Source: Macrolepiota albuminosa
Lineage: Eukaryota; Basidiomycota; Agaricomycetes; Agaricales; Agaricaceae
Direction: 5' to 3'
NCBI GenBank assembly: GCA_027475525.1
Contig: JAMWFC010000043.1
Span: forward strand, 62,001-126,000
DNA: 64,000 nt
Both the position numbers and the translations under genes were made by a program. Shown piece after piece: positions 9,146-19,150 of this stretch. The notes under the pieces are model-generated. The model was not told the DNA's origin. It saw only the letters and a program-made list of their open reading frames with translations, and made no database searches. Positions within the stretch are counted from its first letter, which is position 1, and each line of letters starts with the position of its first letter.

Positions 9146-11452
9146 ATGGAACAACAAGTTCAGCGCATGCCGCCACGCAACCACTTCTCGGCACCGAAAT
9201 GGGACGAGTCCAAGCCACGGGAGCTCTCTCAGTATTTCAAGGAATTAGAGTATTTATTCAGGGACTGTAACATTACCGACCACACGCAGATGAAGGAGTA
9301 CGCGGCAAGATACGTATCGTATGACACGGCAGAGACGTGGACAGGTCTTACCGAGTTTGCCGCCTTTGTTCCTGCCGCCCCGCCAGCTCCAGCTCAAGGC
9401 GCTTCGTATGAGGACTGGAAGACGGCAGTAATCCAGCTGTACCCTGGCGCAGAGGAAGCTACCCGATACACGGTAAACGAGCTCCAGAAACTAGTTCAGG
9501 AATCTTTCGACAGTGGCACATCGTCGCTTGGCGCATTTTCCACGTATTACCGCGAGTTCCAGAAAATCGCTAGGTGGCTTCTGCAGAACGGCAAGCTCTA
9601 CATTAACGAGGAACGTCGCCTATTTCAGCAAGGCATCCCGACTTCATTGTGGACTCGTATTGCTCGTTGCCTAGAGATAGTTCATCAGGCCCATCACCCT
9701 GACGAGCCCTATAACGTTGCCGACGTCTTTGAGGCCGGAAAATGGGTTCTCAAGGGAACGGACACTGGCGTTGGACTGCAACGCGCTAGGACGAGCCCAC
9801 CACCTGAGCGAACTAACGGTATCATTCCCATCCTGCCTCCTGTTGCCGACTTCGTTAAGAAAGAGGAGCTCAATGCTGCTATTACCGCCGCTGTCGCTTC
9901 CGCTATGACGCGTATTGAAACTATGATTACCACCAACCTGACTGCTAACCGACCCGCTAACGCACCCGCACCTGGCCCTTGCCACTTCTGTGGGGAAATT
10001 GGCCACACCATGACGAGAGGACGCTGCGCGACTTTGGAGAATTATATTCGGCAAGGGAGAATTCGACGGGCTATCGACGGCAAGATAGTCCTCACTACTG
10101 GCGCCATCATTCCCAACTACCCAGACAAGAAGTCCTTCCAGGAGCGAGTTGATGAATGGCATAGGCGCAATCCAGGACAAATTGTTACCGGCACGCTATC
10201 TGGCAACGCCAACCCCGACCCTGAACAAGCGACTCAACAGCAGATGATTCACGAGGTCTTACACTTCGACAGCGTTGGCGACCACCCTACTTTCTCGCGG
10301 GAAGAGCGTATCGCCAAGCTCCAACAGGAGTTGGATTTGCTTAAGAATCAGGTCTTTGATGGGGTTGAAGTTAAGCAGCCCAAACAACCTCTCAAAGGAT
10401 ATAAGCCAATGCCTCCCGCTAGCAAGTTACCGACACCTGCTCCTACCGCACCGCCTGCCACTACCCCTGCTACTGCTCCAGAACCATCGTCGACTGCTAC
10501 CGCTCCCGAACCGCCTTTGCCACCTCTCCATCCCTACTCAGGGATTCCCGACCGTTATCACGCACCAGCACAACGAAACTTTGCCGAGAAACGTCCTGAG
10601 GGTGGCTACCGACCTACCGCGCCAATTTTCGACATAGAGAAATCTAACCACGTTTTTAACCGTATCATGAAAACCGCCGTCACCTTGTCAATAGAAGAAC
10701 TTTGTAGTATTGCTCCCGACGTCCGCAACCAGGTCAAAACGGCAGTCACTCCCCGACGACCCTTGGCGACAGCCGTTGCCGAGGTTGATGAACTCGACGA
10801 CGCGCTTCCTGGTTTTTCTGTTACCATCGACTCTCCCGACACTGATGAGCCTCTTGCCGACTCCATCGCTAACGCCACCTCTGTGGACCCAGTAGAGACC
10901 TACCTTAGGTCTGTGGACCATGGAGAGGACCCAGCAATTCTTACCGTCGCTCAAGAATCGCACGCTATTCGCTCGGTAGCGCTAACCGTAGACAACAAGC
11001 ACGAAGTAGAGGCAATCGTGGATAGCGGGTCTCAGATTATTTCTATGGCAGCGGAAGTCGCTAACGATCTAGGCCTTATTTACGACCCTACCGTTATACT
11101 AAACATGCAGAGCGCTAACGGTACGGTGGACAGATCTCTAGGCCTCGCCAAGAATGTGCCGTGCACCCTTGGCGACATCACTTTTTATCTTCAGATACAC
11201 ATCTTACGCTCCCCGGCTTACGACTTACTTCTCGGCAGACCCTTCGACGTCTTGGCGCGATCAGTCGTCAAGACAGTTACCGACGAGGAAACGACCCTCA
11301 CAATTAGCGACCCAAATTCCGGAATCCGACGAACGGTGCCAACGTTCCCTAGGGGACAACGAAAAGGCGCCCGCGCTAAGCCCCCAGAGTTTACCGACCA
11401 ACACGCCAACGAGCCTCCACACCGGTGTTTTCACAGACCATCGAGGAGGTGA
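9146..11452 (+). CDS. Gag-protease polyprotein of element I
   Basis: 768 residues. Residues about 10-180 are a gag core (PKWDESKPRELSQYFKELEY). A CCHC-like knuckle at about 277-292 reads CHFCGEIGHTMTRGRC, with six residues instead of four between His and the last Cys. A Pro/Ala-rich linker follows at about 425-475. An aspartic protease near residue 630 shows AIVDSGSQIISM, with LLLGRPF near 695. The ATG at 9146 is the first in a good context after the leader. The end overlaps the RT frame by 28 nt, and that frame is open from 11380, so a -1 frameshift is the likely route to Pol. No internal stops. Confidence 0.9.
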   Translation: MEQQVQRMPPRNHFSAPKWDESKPRELSQYFKELEYLFRDCNITDHTQMKEYAARYVSYDTAETWTGLTEFAAFVPAAPPAPAQGASYEDWKTAVIQLYPGAEEATRYTVNELQKLVQESFDSGTSSLGAFSTYYREFQKIARWLLQNGKLYINEERRLFQQGIPTSLWTRIARCLEIVHQAHHPDEPYNVADVFEAGKWVLKGTDTGVGLQRARTSPPPERTNGIIPILPPVADFVKKEELNAAITAAVASAMTRIETMITTNLTANRPANAPAPGPCHFCGEIGHTMTRGRCATLENYIRQGRIRRAIDGKIVLTTGAIIPNYPDKKSFQERVDEWHRRNPGQIVTGTLSGNANPDPEQATQQQMIHEVLHFDSVGDHPTFSREERIAKLQQELDLLKNQVFDGVEVKQPKQPLKGYKPMPPASKLPTPAPTAPPATTPATAPEPSSTATAPEPPLPPLHPYSGIPDRYHAPAQRNFAEKRPEGGYRPTAPIFDIEKSNHVFNRIMKTAVTLSIEELCSIAPDVRNQVKTAVTPRRPLATAVAEVDELDDALPGFSVTIDSPDTDEPLADSIANATSVDPVETYLRSVDHGEDPAILTVAQESHAIRSVALTVDNKHEVEAIVDSGSQIISMAAEVANDLGLIYDPTVILNMQSANGTVDRSLGLAKNVPCTLGDITFYLQIHILRSPAYDLLLGRPFDVLARSVVKTVTDEETTLTISDPNSGIRRTVPTFPRGQRKGARAKPPEFTDQHANEPPHRCFHRPSRR

Positions 11453-13434
11453 TTGGCGACGATCACGGAGATGTGGCGCTAACGCTGGAATATGACCATT
11501 CAACTGGTCTTGTAAATATTATATCTACCGCTTGTCTTGACGATGAAGTTTTGCTTTCCTCTACCGTTACCGACGCTGAGCTTTCTCAGAAAAACCCAGA
11601 TATTACCGACTCAGCTCTAGCGTACTTATACCTTACCGCCTCTGAATCGTTTCAAAATATTGCGTCTACCGATACGTATCTCACTACCCTTCCCGGAGCC
11701 TCGTCTCCTGCCGTTCTTGGACTTGCCGCACCCCAGGCTACAGTTCCCCTTTCCACCTCTGTTTATAACCAGGCTAACGCTCCCAAAAGGAAAGGGGTTC
11801 AAGTTAAAAAGAAATATAAGCCAGTTGCGCTTAAAACAAAACCCATCGCTACGCACTCTCCCGAGACGTTTAGGATCAAGCGCCAGATTATTGGCGACCC
11901 TCTTGCCGACATGCCGACCTTATCACCGAATCCGCCACCCTTTCAGCCCACGGGGCGTTTTACCGAGGAACGCCAACAGCAGTTCGCCAAGGAGCACGAC
12001 ACAGGATTTTTGACCAAAGATGAGTTGAACGTCCTTACCGATCTTGTCGCTAAGCAAGACAAAGCCTTTGCTTGGGAGGACTCCAAACGCGGCAGTCTAC
12101 GTACAGATTTCTTCCCGCCTGTCGTCATCCCGACCATTCCTCACGTGCCGTGGACTGAGCACAACCGACCGTTACCGCCTGGGATCGAAGCCGAGGTCTG
12201 CCAGATTATTAGGACCAAGATACAGGCTGGCGTCTACGAGCCCTCAAACAGTTCTTACCGCTCCCGATGGTTTTGTGTCCTCAAAAAGAACGGCAATCTA
12301 CGCATAGTTCACAGTCTTGAGCCGCTGAATAGAGTAACCATACGACACTCTGGCGTACCGCCTTTCCCTGACCACTTTGCCGAGTCCTTTGCTGGGCGTA
12401 TTTGTGGCGCCACCCTTGACCTCTACGTTGGCTACGATGAACGCTTAATCCACCCTTCTTCCCGCGACCTCACTACATTTCAAACTCCGTTTGGCGCACT
12501 GCGCCTAGTCACCTTGCCGATGGGCTGGACAAACTCAGTCCCTATATTCCACGACGACATCACTTTCATCCTCCAACCCGAGATACCGCATAACGTCCTT
12601 AGCTTCATCGACGACGTTGGCGTCAAAGGCCCCAAAGACTGGCGACTCGTAAACGGCTTACCGGCAACCCATCCCGACAACTCCAACATTCGCTTAGCGC
12701 TATGGGAATTTTTCCAGTTGCTCAATCGAGTTCTCCAGCGTATGAAGTATAGCGGTGGTACGTTTAGCGGTCACAAACTCCTCCTTTGCGCGCCAAGGTT
12801 CAAAATACTTGGTCACATCTGCACTCCCGACGGTCGCGTTCCCGACGAGTCTCGCTTAGCACTCTTGGAGCGATGGGGTCCTTGCCGCGACTTATCTGAA
12901 GTTCGCGCCTTTCTTGGCACCGTTGGCGTTCTCAGGATATTCGTCAAAAACTTTGCCCATCGCGCACACGCCCTTAACCGACTCACCCGCGCCAACGAGC
13001 CCTTCGAATTTGGGCCAGACCAGGTTACCGCACAACGAGACTTAGTAAAAGCTCTACAAGACGCCAAACCCCTAGTCCCCATCGATTATACCTCTGCCGA
13101 CCCTGTTATCTTGGCGGTGGATACCTCGTACATTGCCGTTGGCTACTTCCTGTGCCAGTGCCTTAGCGACAATCGGAAACAGCGACGCTACAACCGCTTT
13201 GGGTCTATCACACTAAACGACAGAGAGTCTCGCTACAGCCAGCCTAAGCTAGAGCTCTATGGGCTTTTCAAAACCTTCCGGTCGCTAAAGATGTATTTGA
13301 TTGGCGTGCGCAACCTTATCGTTGAAGTCGACGCTAGGTACATCAAAGGCATGCTGCAGAATCCCGATATCCAGCCATCCGCTAGCATGAACCGGTGGGT
13401 AGTCGCCTTTCCACGGCCCAGATGGACTTTCTAG
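11425..13434 (+). CDS. reverse transcriptase-RNase H of element I
   Basis: 669 codons, in the -1 frame relative to gag-protease. An N-terminal linker leads into RT: the substrate-binding motif is GATLDLYVGYDERLI, and the catalytic box is FIDD in SFIDDVGVKGP instead of the usual YVDD or YLDD. RNase H follows, with the first Asp in ILAVDTSYIAVGYFL, a conserved Glu in KLELYGLF and an Asp in IVEVDARYI. The end is damaged: after NRWV the frame shifts and stops, while the expected continuation, GPDGLSRRPR, lies in the integrase frame. A short deletion at about 13400-13410 explains this, so Pol is split. The start shown is not an ATG; entry by frameshifting is expected. Confidence 0.9.
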   Translation: MFSQTIEEVIGDDHGDVALTLEYDHSTGLVNIISTACLDDEVLLSSTVTDAELSQKNPDITDSALAYLYLTASESFQNIASTDTYLTTLPGASSPAVLGLAAPQATVPLSTSVYNQANAPKRKGVQVKKKYKPVALKTKPIATHSPETFRIKRQIIGDPLADMPTLSPNPPPFQPTGRFTEERQQQFAKEHDTGFLTKDELNVLTDLVAKQDKAFAWEDSKRGSLRTDFFPPVVIPTIPHVPWTEHNRPLPPGIEAEVCQIIRTKIQAGVYEPSNSSYRSRWFCVLKKNGNLRIVHSLEPLNRVTIRHSGVPPFPDHFAESFAGRICGATLDLYVGYDERLIHPSSRDLTTFQTPFGALRLVTLPMGWTNSVPIFHDDITFILQPEIPHNVLSFIDDVGVKGPKDWRLVNGLPATHPDNSNIRLALWEFFQLLNRVLQRMKYSGGTFSGHKLLLCAPRFKILGHICTPDGRVPDESRLALLERWGPCRDLSEVRAFLGTVGVLRIFVKNFAHRAHALNRLTRANEPFEFGPDQVTAQRDLVKALQDAKPLVPIDYTSADPVILAVDTSYIAVGYFLCQCLSDNRKQRRYNRFGSITLNDRESRYSQPKLELYGLFKTFRSLKMYLIGVRNLIVEVDARYIKGMLQNPDIQPSASMNRWVVAFPRPRWTF

Positions 13435-13462
13435 GCGACCACGGCAGCCTGGCGACCCGGCA

Positions 13463-15133
13463 GTGGACCCACAGGCTGATAGCGATTTCGAGGATTGGAT
13501 CGACCGACTACATGGTTTCGTGCACCTCATACAACAGCCAATCCCCCTACTACGACGGCAACAGCCTACCAGCGTATTTCTACATCCCATTATCCCTTAC
13601 CGCCCTGAGACCTTTAGCGCACCCCTCACATTCTACACGGCAAGCATCCTTGGACAAGACTTGCCTCCAGTAAAAGTCGTACAGGAACCCCAGTCGCTAA
13701 GAGAAGACAGCAAAAACCTGACCTACGATGCCGTCCCCCGATCCGCCAAGGCAAAGGCAGAGGACAGTCGCTTGTTAATCGTTGAACAATGGCTACAAGA
13801 CCTTAAGCGACCCCCAGACCTTACTGACGAACAATACGCTACCTTTATCCGCTATGCTACCCGCTTCTTCTTTACCGACAACCGACTTTGGCGACGAAAT
13901 CGAGATGGCGCCCACAAGCTGATCATCAAGCCAGAAGGTCGCTTACGAGTCTTGCGCGCTATGCATGACGAGCTAGGACATAGAGGTCTGTACGCTACCC
14001 GAGCTTCTCTGTTAGAACGATTCTGGTGGCCACACGCTAGTGCCGACATCGCCTGGTACATCAGGACTTGCCACCTCTGCCAAATCCAACAGACACGCCA
14101 AGTGCTCATACCGCCAACCGTTGCAACGCCAGCTCCCCTCTTCAGCAAAATCTACGTCGATACCATGCATATGCCCAAGTCTGGTCGCTACAAGTACATC
14201 ATTCAAGGTCGTTGCTCGCTAATCCACTGGCCTGAATTTCGAATGCTTCAAAGAGAAAATACCGACGCGGTCGCCAAGTGGCTATTTGAAGACGTCATCT
14301 GCCGTTGGGGAGCGCTAAGAGAAATCGTCACGGATAACGGTGCGCCCATCATCAAAGCGCTAACATACCTCGCCAAGAAATACAACATTCACCACATTCG
14401 AGTGTCTGGCTACAACAAGCGCGCCAATGGCCTGGTAGAGAGACCCCACTTTGACGTTCGGCAAGCACTCTTCAAGGCAGTCGATGGCGACGAGTCTTGT
14501 TGGAGCGAAGCGACCTATTCAGTGTTCTGGTCGGAAAGAGTTACTATTCGTAAGCGCATGGGTTGTTCTCCCTATTACGCGGCTACTGGCACCCATCCGT
14601 TACTCCCTGCCGACATTATAGAAGCGACCTATCTTCAGCCAGCACCTAACAGTATCTTAGCGACCACCGACCTTATCGCCAGACGAGCTATTGATCTCCA
14701 GCGAAGGAAAGAAGATTTAGAGCGACTCCACGAGGTAGTCTTTAGCGCCCGTTGCCAAGCAGCCCTACGATTCGAAACCGAGCATAGCGCTACCATCAAA
14801 GATTACAACTTCCCGAGAGGAGCGCTAGTGCTCATGCGCAACTCCAAAATCGAAACTTCATACAATAAGAAAATGCGCCCGCGCTATCTTGGACCTTTGG
14901 TAGTTATCTCTCATAACCGTGGAGGCGCTTACGTACTCTGTGAATTAGATGGTTCAGTACTACATCAACCTGTTGCCGCTTTTCGCCTATTGCCGTATCT
15001 CGCCAGAGAACAGATTGAATTGCCGTTGGAAGCGCTAGATATCGACACCGCCAAGCTGAGAGAACTTGAAGAAACAGAATTACTGGACGATGATGACTTG
15101 CCGACTCTAGTTGAAGAAGAAGAAAATGATTAG
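13463..15133 (+). CDS. integrase of element I
   Basis: 556 codons. The frame extends upstream to about 13410, covering the end of RNase H (DGLSRRPRQPGD). The HHCC zinc domain is at about residues 165-210 (HDELGHRGL and CHLCQIQQ). The core has Asp in KIYVDTMHMP, Asp in IVTDNGAP and Glu in KRANGLVERPH. The C-terminal part has the GPY/F-type module (KMRPRYLGPLVVI) and an acidic tail. No chromodomain is visible. All catalytic residues are present, but the protein is cut off from RT by the deletion just upstream. Confidence 0.9.
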   Translation: MDPQADSDFEDWIDRLHGFVHLIQQPIPLLRRQQPTSVFLHPIIPYRPETFSAPLTFYTASILGQDLPPVKVVQEPQSLREDSKNLTYDAVPRSAKAKAEDSRLLIVEQWLQDLKRPPDLTDEQYATFIRYATRFFFTDNRLWRRNRDGAHKLIIKPEGRLRVLRAMHDELGHRGLYATRASLLERFWWPHASADIAWYIRTCHLCQIQQTRQVLIPPTVATPAPLFSKIYVDTMHMPKSGRYKYIIQGRCSLIHWPEFRMLQRENTDAVAKWLFEDVICRWGALREIVTDNGAPIIKALTYLAKKYNIHHIRVSGYNKRANGLVERPHFDVRQALFKAVDGDESCWSEATYSVFWSERVTIRKRMGCSPYYAATGTHPLLPADIIEATYLQPAPNSILATTDLIARRAIDLQRRKEDLERLHEVVFSARCQAALRFETEHSATIKDYNFPRGALVLMRNSKIETSYNKKMRPRYLGPLVVISHNRGGAYVLCELDGSVLHQPVAAFRLLPYLAREQIELPLEALDIDTAKLRELEETELLDDDDLPTLVEEEEND

Positions 15134-15543
15134 AAAAGAATATATTGATAAGCTCCCTTTTTCTATTACCTATCTTACTTATCTCTCTTGCCGATACTTA
15201 CTGTACTATATCCAACAGACAATTCTTTACATAGTCAAGTCGCAGCGCTAGCGTGTCGCTAACGCTTAGCGCATTGCACAACTCTCGCCAAGGGTTTTTC
15301 GCTATGATGATTTACTGAGCGTTTCCCTTTTTCCAAAATTTGTCTAAGTCCCACACCTATTACTCCTTTTTGCTAAAAACCTATCTTAGAATACTTGCTG
15401 CTTGCTTTACCTTCTCTGCTCTCTGCCGCTACGCTAACTCAGATTATTGGACTTATTCTTTCACTCGGCAGGGAAACGGCAATATATGTCAAGGCGGTAT
15501 CAAAAAGCTATACAGTAAACGACCTATCTACGCTAAGGTTCGT
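15134..15543 (+). other. spacer between integrase and the antisense gene
   Basis: About 410 bp between two convergent coding regions (integrase on plus, antisense gene ending at 15544 on minus). It probably holds both 3' untranslated regions. No further gene is supported. Confidence 0.4.
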
Positions 15544-17953
15544 TTAATCGCTGTCATCGTCCATGGGCAGGGAATCGTCAGAAATCGGCAACGAAGAGTC
15601 GCGAAGAGGGAGCAGATCGCCCGGCAAGATATTGTTGGCGGTCTGCCAATCCATGGCGGCTTGGCAATCCGCCTGGTAGTCGCGAAGGACGCTAAGGCTA
15701 CGACCAAGGTTGGCATAGCGCAACCTCAGCGCCATTAACTGCCCTCGGACTCGCTCCCGTTCTCGTCCCATTGCCGCCTCCATCGTTGCCGCCCTCCTCG
15801 AAAACCTCTCCAGCATCTCCCGCGGGTTAAGCGCCACTACCGGGTACACGAGATCTTGTCCCAGCCAGTTGAAAGCGTCGCCTGTGACTGTTGGCTGCGG
15901 CTGGGGGGTCCAAGAGGGATTGACCCTGGCGACCACGGGGCGCCTAGGCTCCAGACCGGCAACGTCCTCCGGGTCTGAAACCTCCCAAGGGGCCACGCTA
16001 CTGTAGGGAGGTAGCCAGCACCACTCAGGCTCCTCCCTGGCGACTCCTGCCGCCCCCTCACCCTCTCCCACTACCACCTCCTCGTCGCCTTGGCGCTGCG
16101 TCGCCAAGGTTTCGTCTTCCTCCCCTTCAGCGTCCTCATCCCCTCCCGTTGCCGCTCCCTCTGCCTTCTCCTCCCCCATCTCGATGTCGGCAGGGGCTTC
16201 TTCCAGCTCCTTTCGAGGCGCCGCGTCGCCAACCGCTTCCCGTTCTCCCTCCTCCTGTTCCCCGCCAAGGGACCTCGCCGCCAAATGGATAGGCGACAAG
16301 AGGCCACTTGGACCAGCCTCTGTGTCACGAGGCGGGAGGCGACTCGCCGCCAAGGCCTTCTCCAAATCGGCTATTTTGCTATCTTGAGGCGTTGGCGAGG
16401 GGGAAGGCGACGACGATACAACACGGGGACGCTTTGCTTTGCCCTTCCCCTTGCTTGGGGAGGGGGCTTGTCGTTTTTCTGGGACCGAAGTCCCTTGGCG
16501 CTCGCCGGCGCCTCGATTGCCGACTGTTTCCGTCCCATCTCCTTGGCGTGTCGGCAACGCCAAGGAGGCCCGTCCAATTACTGCCATGCCACCGGCAGCA
16601 ACCTTCTTCCTCTGCCCCTCCACAAACTCCCTTGCCCTCCTTACCAATACAGCGCGGGAAAACGTCTTCTCGACAAGGGCGTCTGGCACGCCGCCACGCT
16701 CGCGACTTTTGGCCCCGTCGATAGTGCAGGCGCGCTTGAGGGCGCCACAACGATAGCAAGGCTGGGCCCCGGTCGGGAACCAACAGCCTTCTGGGTCGTT
16801 GTCGGCCCAGCACTTATCACACTAGCGCTACAAGTCAGCAAGAGACTAAAGGAGACAGAAATGTCACTTACCGCTCCCCGCGCCTCCTTAAACGCCTGCC
16901 GAGTCGCTAGGGAGACAGTCTTCTTCCCCTTCATCTCCTCCATCACGACCCCGGCCTCTTGCCCCTCGTCAAGAACGGCCTCCTCCCGACGCGGCAAAAG
17001 CAAACCTTTCAGCTCCTTGTCGTCAAAGGAGCTTTGTGTTGGCGCCTACAGAAACTTAGTAATTCACGTCCAAAGAAAGAGTACCACTCACCGCGTATTG
17101 AGGAGCCGCCTTGCGACTCTGTAAATGTCGTTAGCGACCGTCGGCAACGGCAAGCAAAAACAGCACTTACCTTGCGTTTGGAAGCACCTGCCGGCTTCCT
17201 CGGCGAGCCCGACTTGCTAGCCGGCAGCACTGGGCTCAAAGTGCTGCCGGCGCGACCTACCTTGCCGGATCCCTCTGCTACCGCCTGCCTCTCAACGACA
17301 GGCGCCTTCCCCGCGGCAACGTCCTCCATCTCTGCCGCCAACGCTGCCACTCTCTCCCGCTCCTCTAGCGCCCTAGTAATCTCGCGGGCGTCTTGAGAAA
17401 CTTCCTCCTGTCTTGCCGCGATCTCCTCCTCCACCTCCATACGCGCCAACGGCGCCAACACTTCTTGTTTGCTGTGGGGGGATAAATCAGACCAGAGCTA
17501 AGTTAGGATGAAGTGGTTAGAAATACTCACTCTGTCGCAGGCGCGCTTACCGTCATCGGCAACGCCCCGGACAGAATGTCCTCCAACTCGTCCTCGATAG
17601 TGGGGACAGGGGGAGGCGCCTAGGAAGCAATCAGCTAAGCGACACGGCAGGCAACAGAGACAACTTACGAAACGAGAAAAGGGCGCTAACCACTCAGCGC
17701 CACGGTTATCCACATACCGCGCACGGCACCACTCCCGCACTTCAATCTCTCTGTCCCAGCCCACGCCAAGGACACGAACCTCGTACCATCGCTCAAGAAG
17801 TTTCATCACGCCAACGACTAATTTTTGGGGCGCCTCGGCGCCAACGCCCTCGATATGTCGAATAAAATTATTGGCCTTCGCTATGTAGGCATAGGCAGCT
17901 TCTTGGGCAGCCTGAGAGGGAACAGGGGGCGGAGTTGGAATGCGGAAAGACAT
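15544..17953 (-). CDS. antisense six-exon accessory gene of element I
   Basis: Exons 17953-17669, 17619-17531, 17471-17171, 17118-17092, 17045-16872 and 16821-15544, joined by five GT-AG introns of 46-59 nt, give one frame of 717 residues. Residues 1-95 are helical (AYIAKANNFIRHIEGVGAEA). A Glu-rich coiled-coil-like stretch follows at about 130-190. Six cysteines at 293, 296, 305, 314, 317 and 324 give C-x2-C-x8-C-x8-C-x2-C-x6-C, close to a fungal Zn2Cys6 cluster. A Glu/Pro-rich acidic region and a helix with a DDDSD end complete it. It lies between integrase and the 3' LTR, opposite to gag-pol. No family name is recognised; similar cysteine-rich proteins of unknown role occur in basidiomycetes. 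A DNA- or RNA-binding role is inference. Confidence 0.8.
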
Positions 17954-18114
17954 TTAATTTAAAAATGAGCGCCAGGTAAATCAGGGGGGGAGAAGTGAAG
18001 TCCAAACTTATGCGCCAGGACTATAAACAAAATCTCAAGAACGCACGGACCACCTGTCACAAAAGCGGTAACGGTAGCCTTATTTGGTGACTGAGGACAG
18101 TCAATTTTTCAGTT

Positions 18115-18123
18115 GGGGGGAGA
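18115..18123 (+). other. polypurine tract of element I
   Basis: GGGGGGAGA immediately before the 3' LTR, preceded by TT. This is the expected site for plus-strand priming. Confidence 0.85.
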
Positions 18124-19146
18124 TGATAGGACCCCATACAGGTTAGGCGCATCAACGGCAGGCTCGGCACCGGCTCCGAAAACCTTGCCACACCCGTTCC
18201 GAACTTAGTGCACGCGTTCTACCTATTTTAAGCCATTTCTGACGGCCGCGCACGGCAAGAAGCAGATCCAACGTTCCGAACTTAGTGCACGCGTTCTACC
18301 TATTTTAAGCCATTTCTGACGGCCGCGCACGGCAAGAAGCAGATCCAATCAGTGATAGCGCCGATCGGCAGACAGAATGACAACTGACAGATGGCATCAG
18401 TCACTGACGACAGCGCTTAGCGAGAAGCCTGATGATCTATCAAAAACTGACGGACAGCTTGGCGTTTGACCTTGGCGTCTGACACTGCTTAGCGTCTCGA
18501 TTTGGTGCCTGACATCGCTAAGCACTTTGGACGGACAGAAGGGTGATGGAGTGATGGTTTAGCTTCGCGATCTGTCGCCTGGCGTCGCTAAGGCTCTTGA
18601 ATGGATGGTAGGGATCTGAAACCGTTGGAGCTACCCCTTTGAAATTTTCTAGTTTACCGCAAGAGTGGCGTCATTAGCCACTGGCGACGGCGAACTCATT
18701 GTAGTATAAAAGTACTTACCGACTTGTACATAGGACATCAGACGAATAGACCAGAGTTTCCCCCTTACTTCAGTCTCTCTCTCTTACGCCCAGAGCTCAT
18801 TTACGGTCGGCAACGTCGAACTCGTCGGCAGTTGCAGACTCTCGCTTAACTTCGACTTATTCGCGCCTTGCAACTACGGCAGGCATTATCGACGCTTAGA
18901 TCTCGCTAAGCTTACCGTGCTCTTGCCGTTGACCTTGCCGTGTTCACTTACCGCTCTTTCCTTAGGCGCTTTACCTTAGCGCTTGACACTTGCCGACCCC
19001 GTTACCGACTTTTACCCTTTTTCACAGACGCATTCTCTGGGACCTGCCTGGGACTCCCCATCTTACTTTTAGCGCGCCCAACGCACACTCTTGGTACGGT
19101 AACACTTTTGTTACATTTGTTACTGACCAAACTTTGGGCGTCATCA
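18124..19146 (+). repeat. 3' LTR of element I (946 bp plus 77-bp duplication)
   Basis: Same ends as the 5' LTR. Its length of 1,023 exceeds the 5' copy by exactly 77, the size of the tandem duplication at 18195-18348. Substitutions relative to the 5' LTR are mostly C/T or G/A at CpG. Confidence 0.95.
18195..18348. repeat. 77-bp exact tandem duplication (probable assembly joint)
   Basis: 18195-18271 equals 18272-18348 base for base. The unit occurs once in the 5' LTR of the same element, which argues against an old feature of the family. Confidence 0.95.
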
Positions 19147-19150
19147 GCGG

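Larger units (their letters stand above)
7820..19146 (+). mobile_element. Ty3/gypsy element I with antisense gene
   Basis: Complete insertion of 11.3 kb (11,250 bp without one 77-bp duplication). LTRs are TGAT...ATCA. The target duplication is GCGG at 7816-7819 and 19147-19150. It holds a primer-binding site at 8769, gag-protease, RT-RNase H, integrase, an antisense multi-exon gene and a polypurine tract at 18115. The two LTRs differ at roughly a dozen sites, most of them CpG transitions, so the insertion is fairly young, though pol already has a deletion. A solo LTR of the same family with its own 4-bp duplication is at 44966-45926. Confidence 0.95.

Noticed and set aside
9671..10180. Long minus-strand open frames opposite gag of element I
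   Set aside because: No protein-like composition or splice structure; shadow of the coding frame, unlike 15544-17953 where exons join in phase.
16090..17124. Plus-strand frame of 344 codons opposite the antisense gene
   Set aside because: Runs across all its introns, has Arg/Ser/Pro-rich shadow composition and no motif; GC-rich codons of the real gene keep the other strand open.
18195..18348. Tandem repeat in the 3' LTR as an enhancer-like duplication
   Set aside because: Same 77-bp period as eleven other loci, and the 5' LTR of the same insertion lacks it; an assembly joint is more likely.
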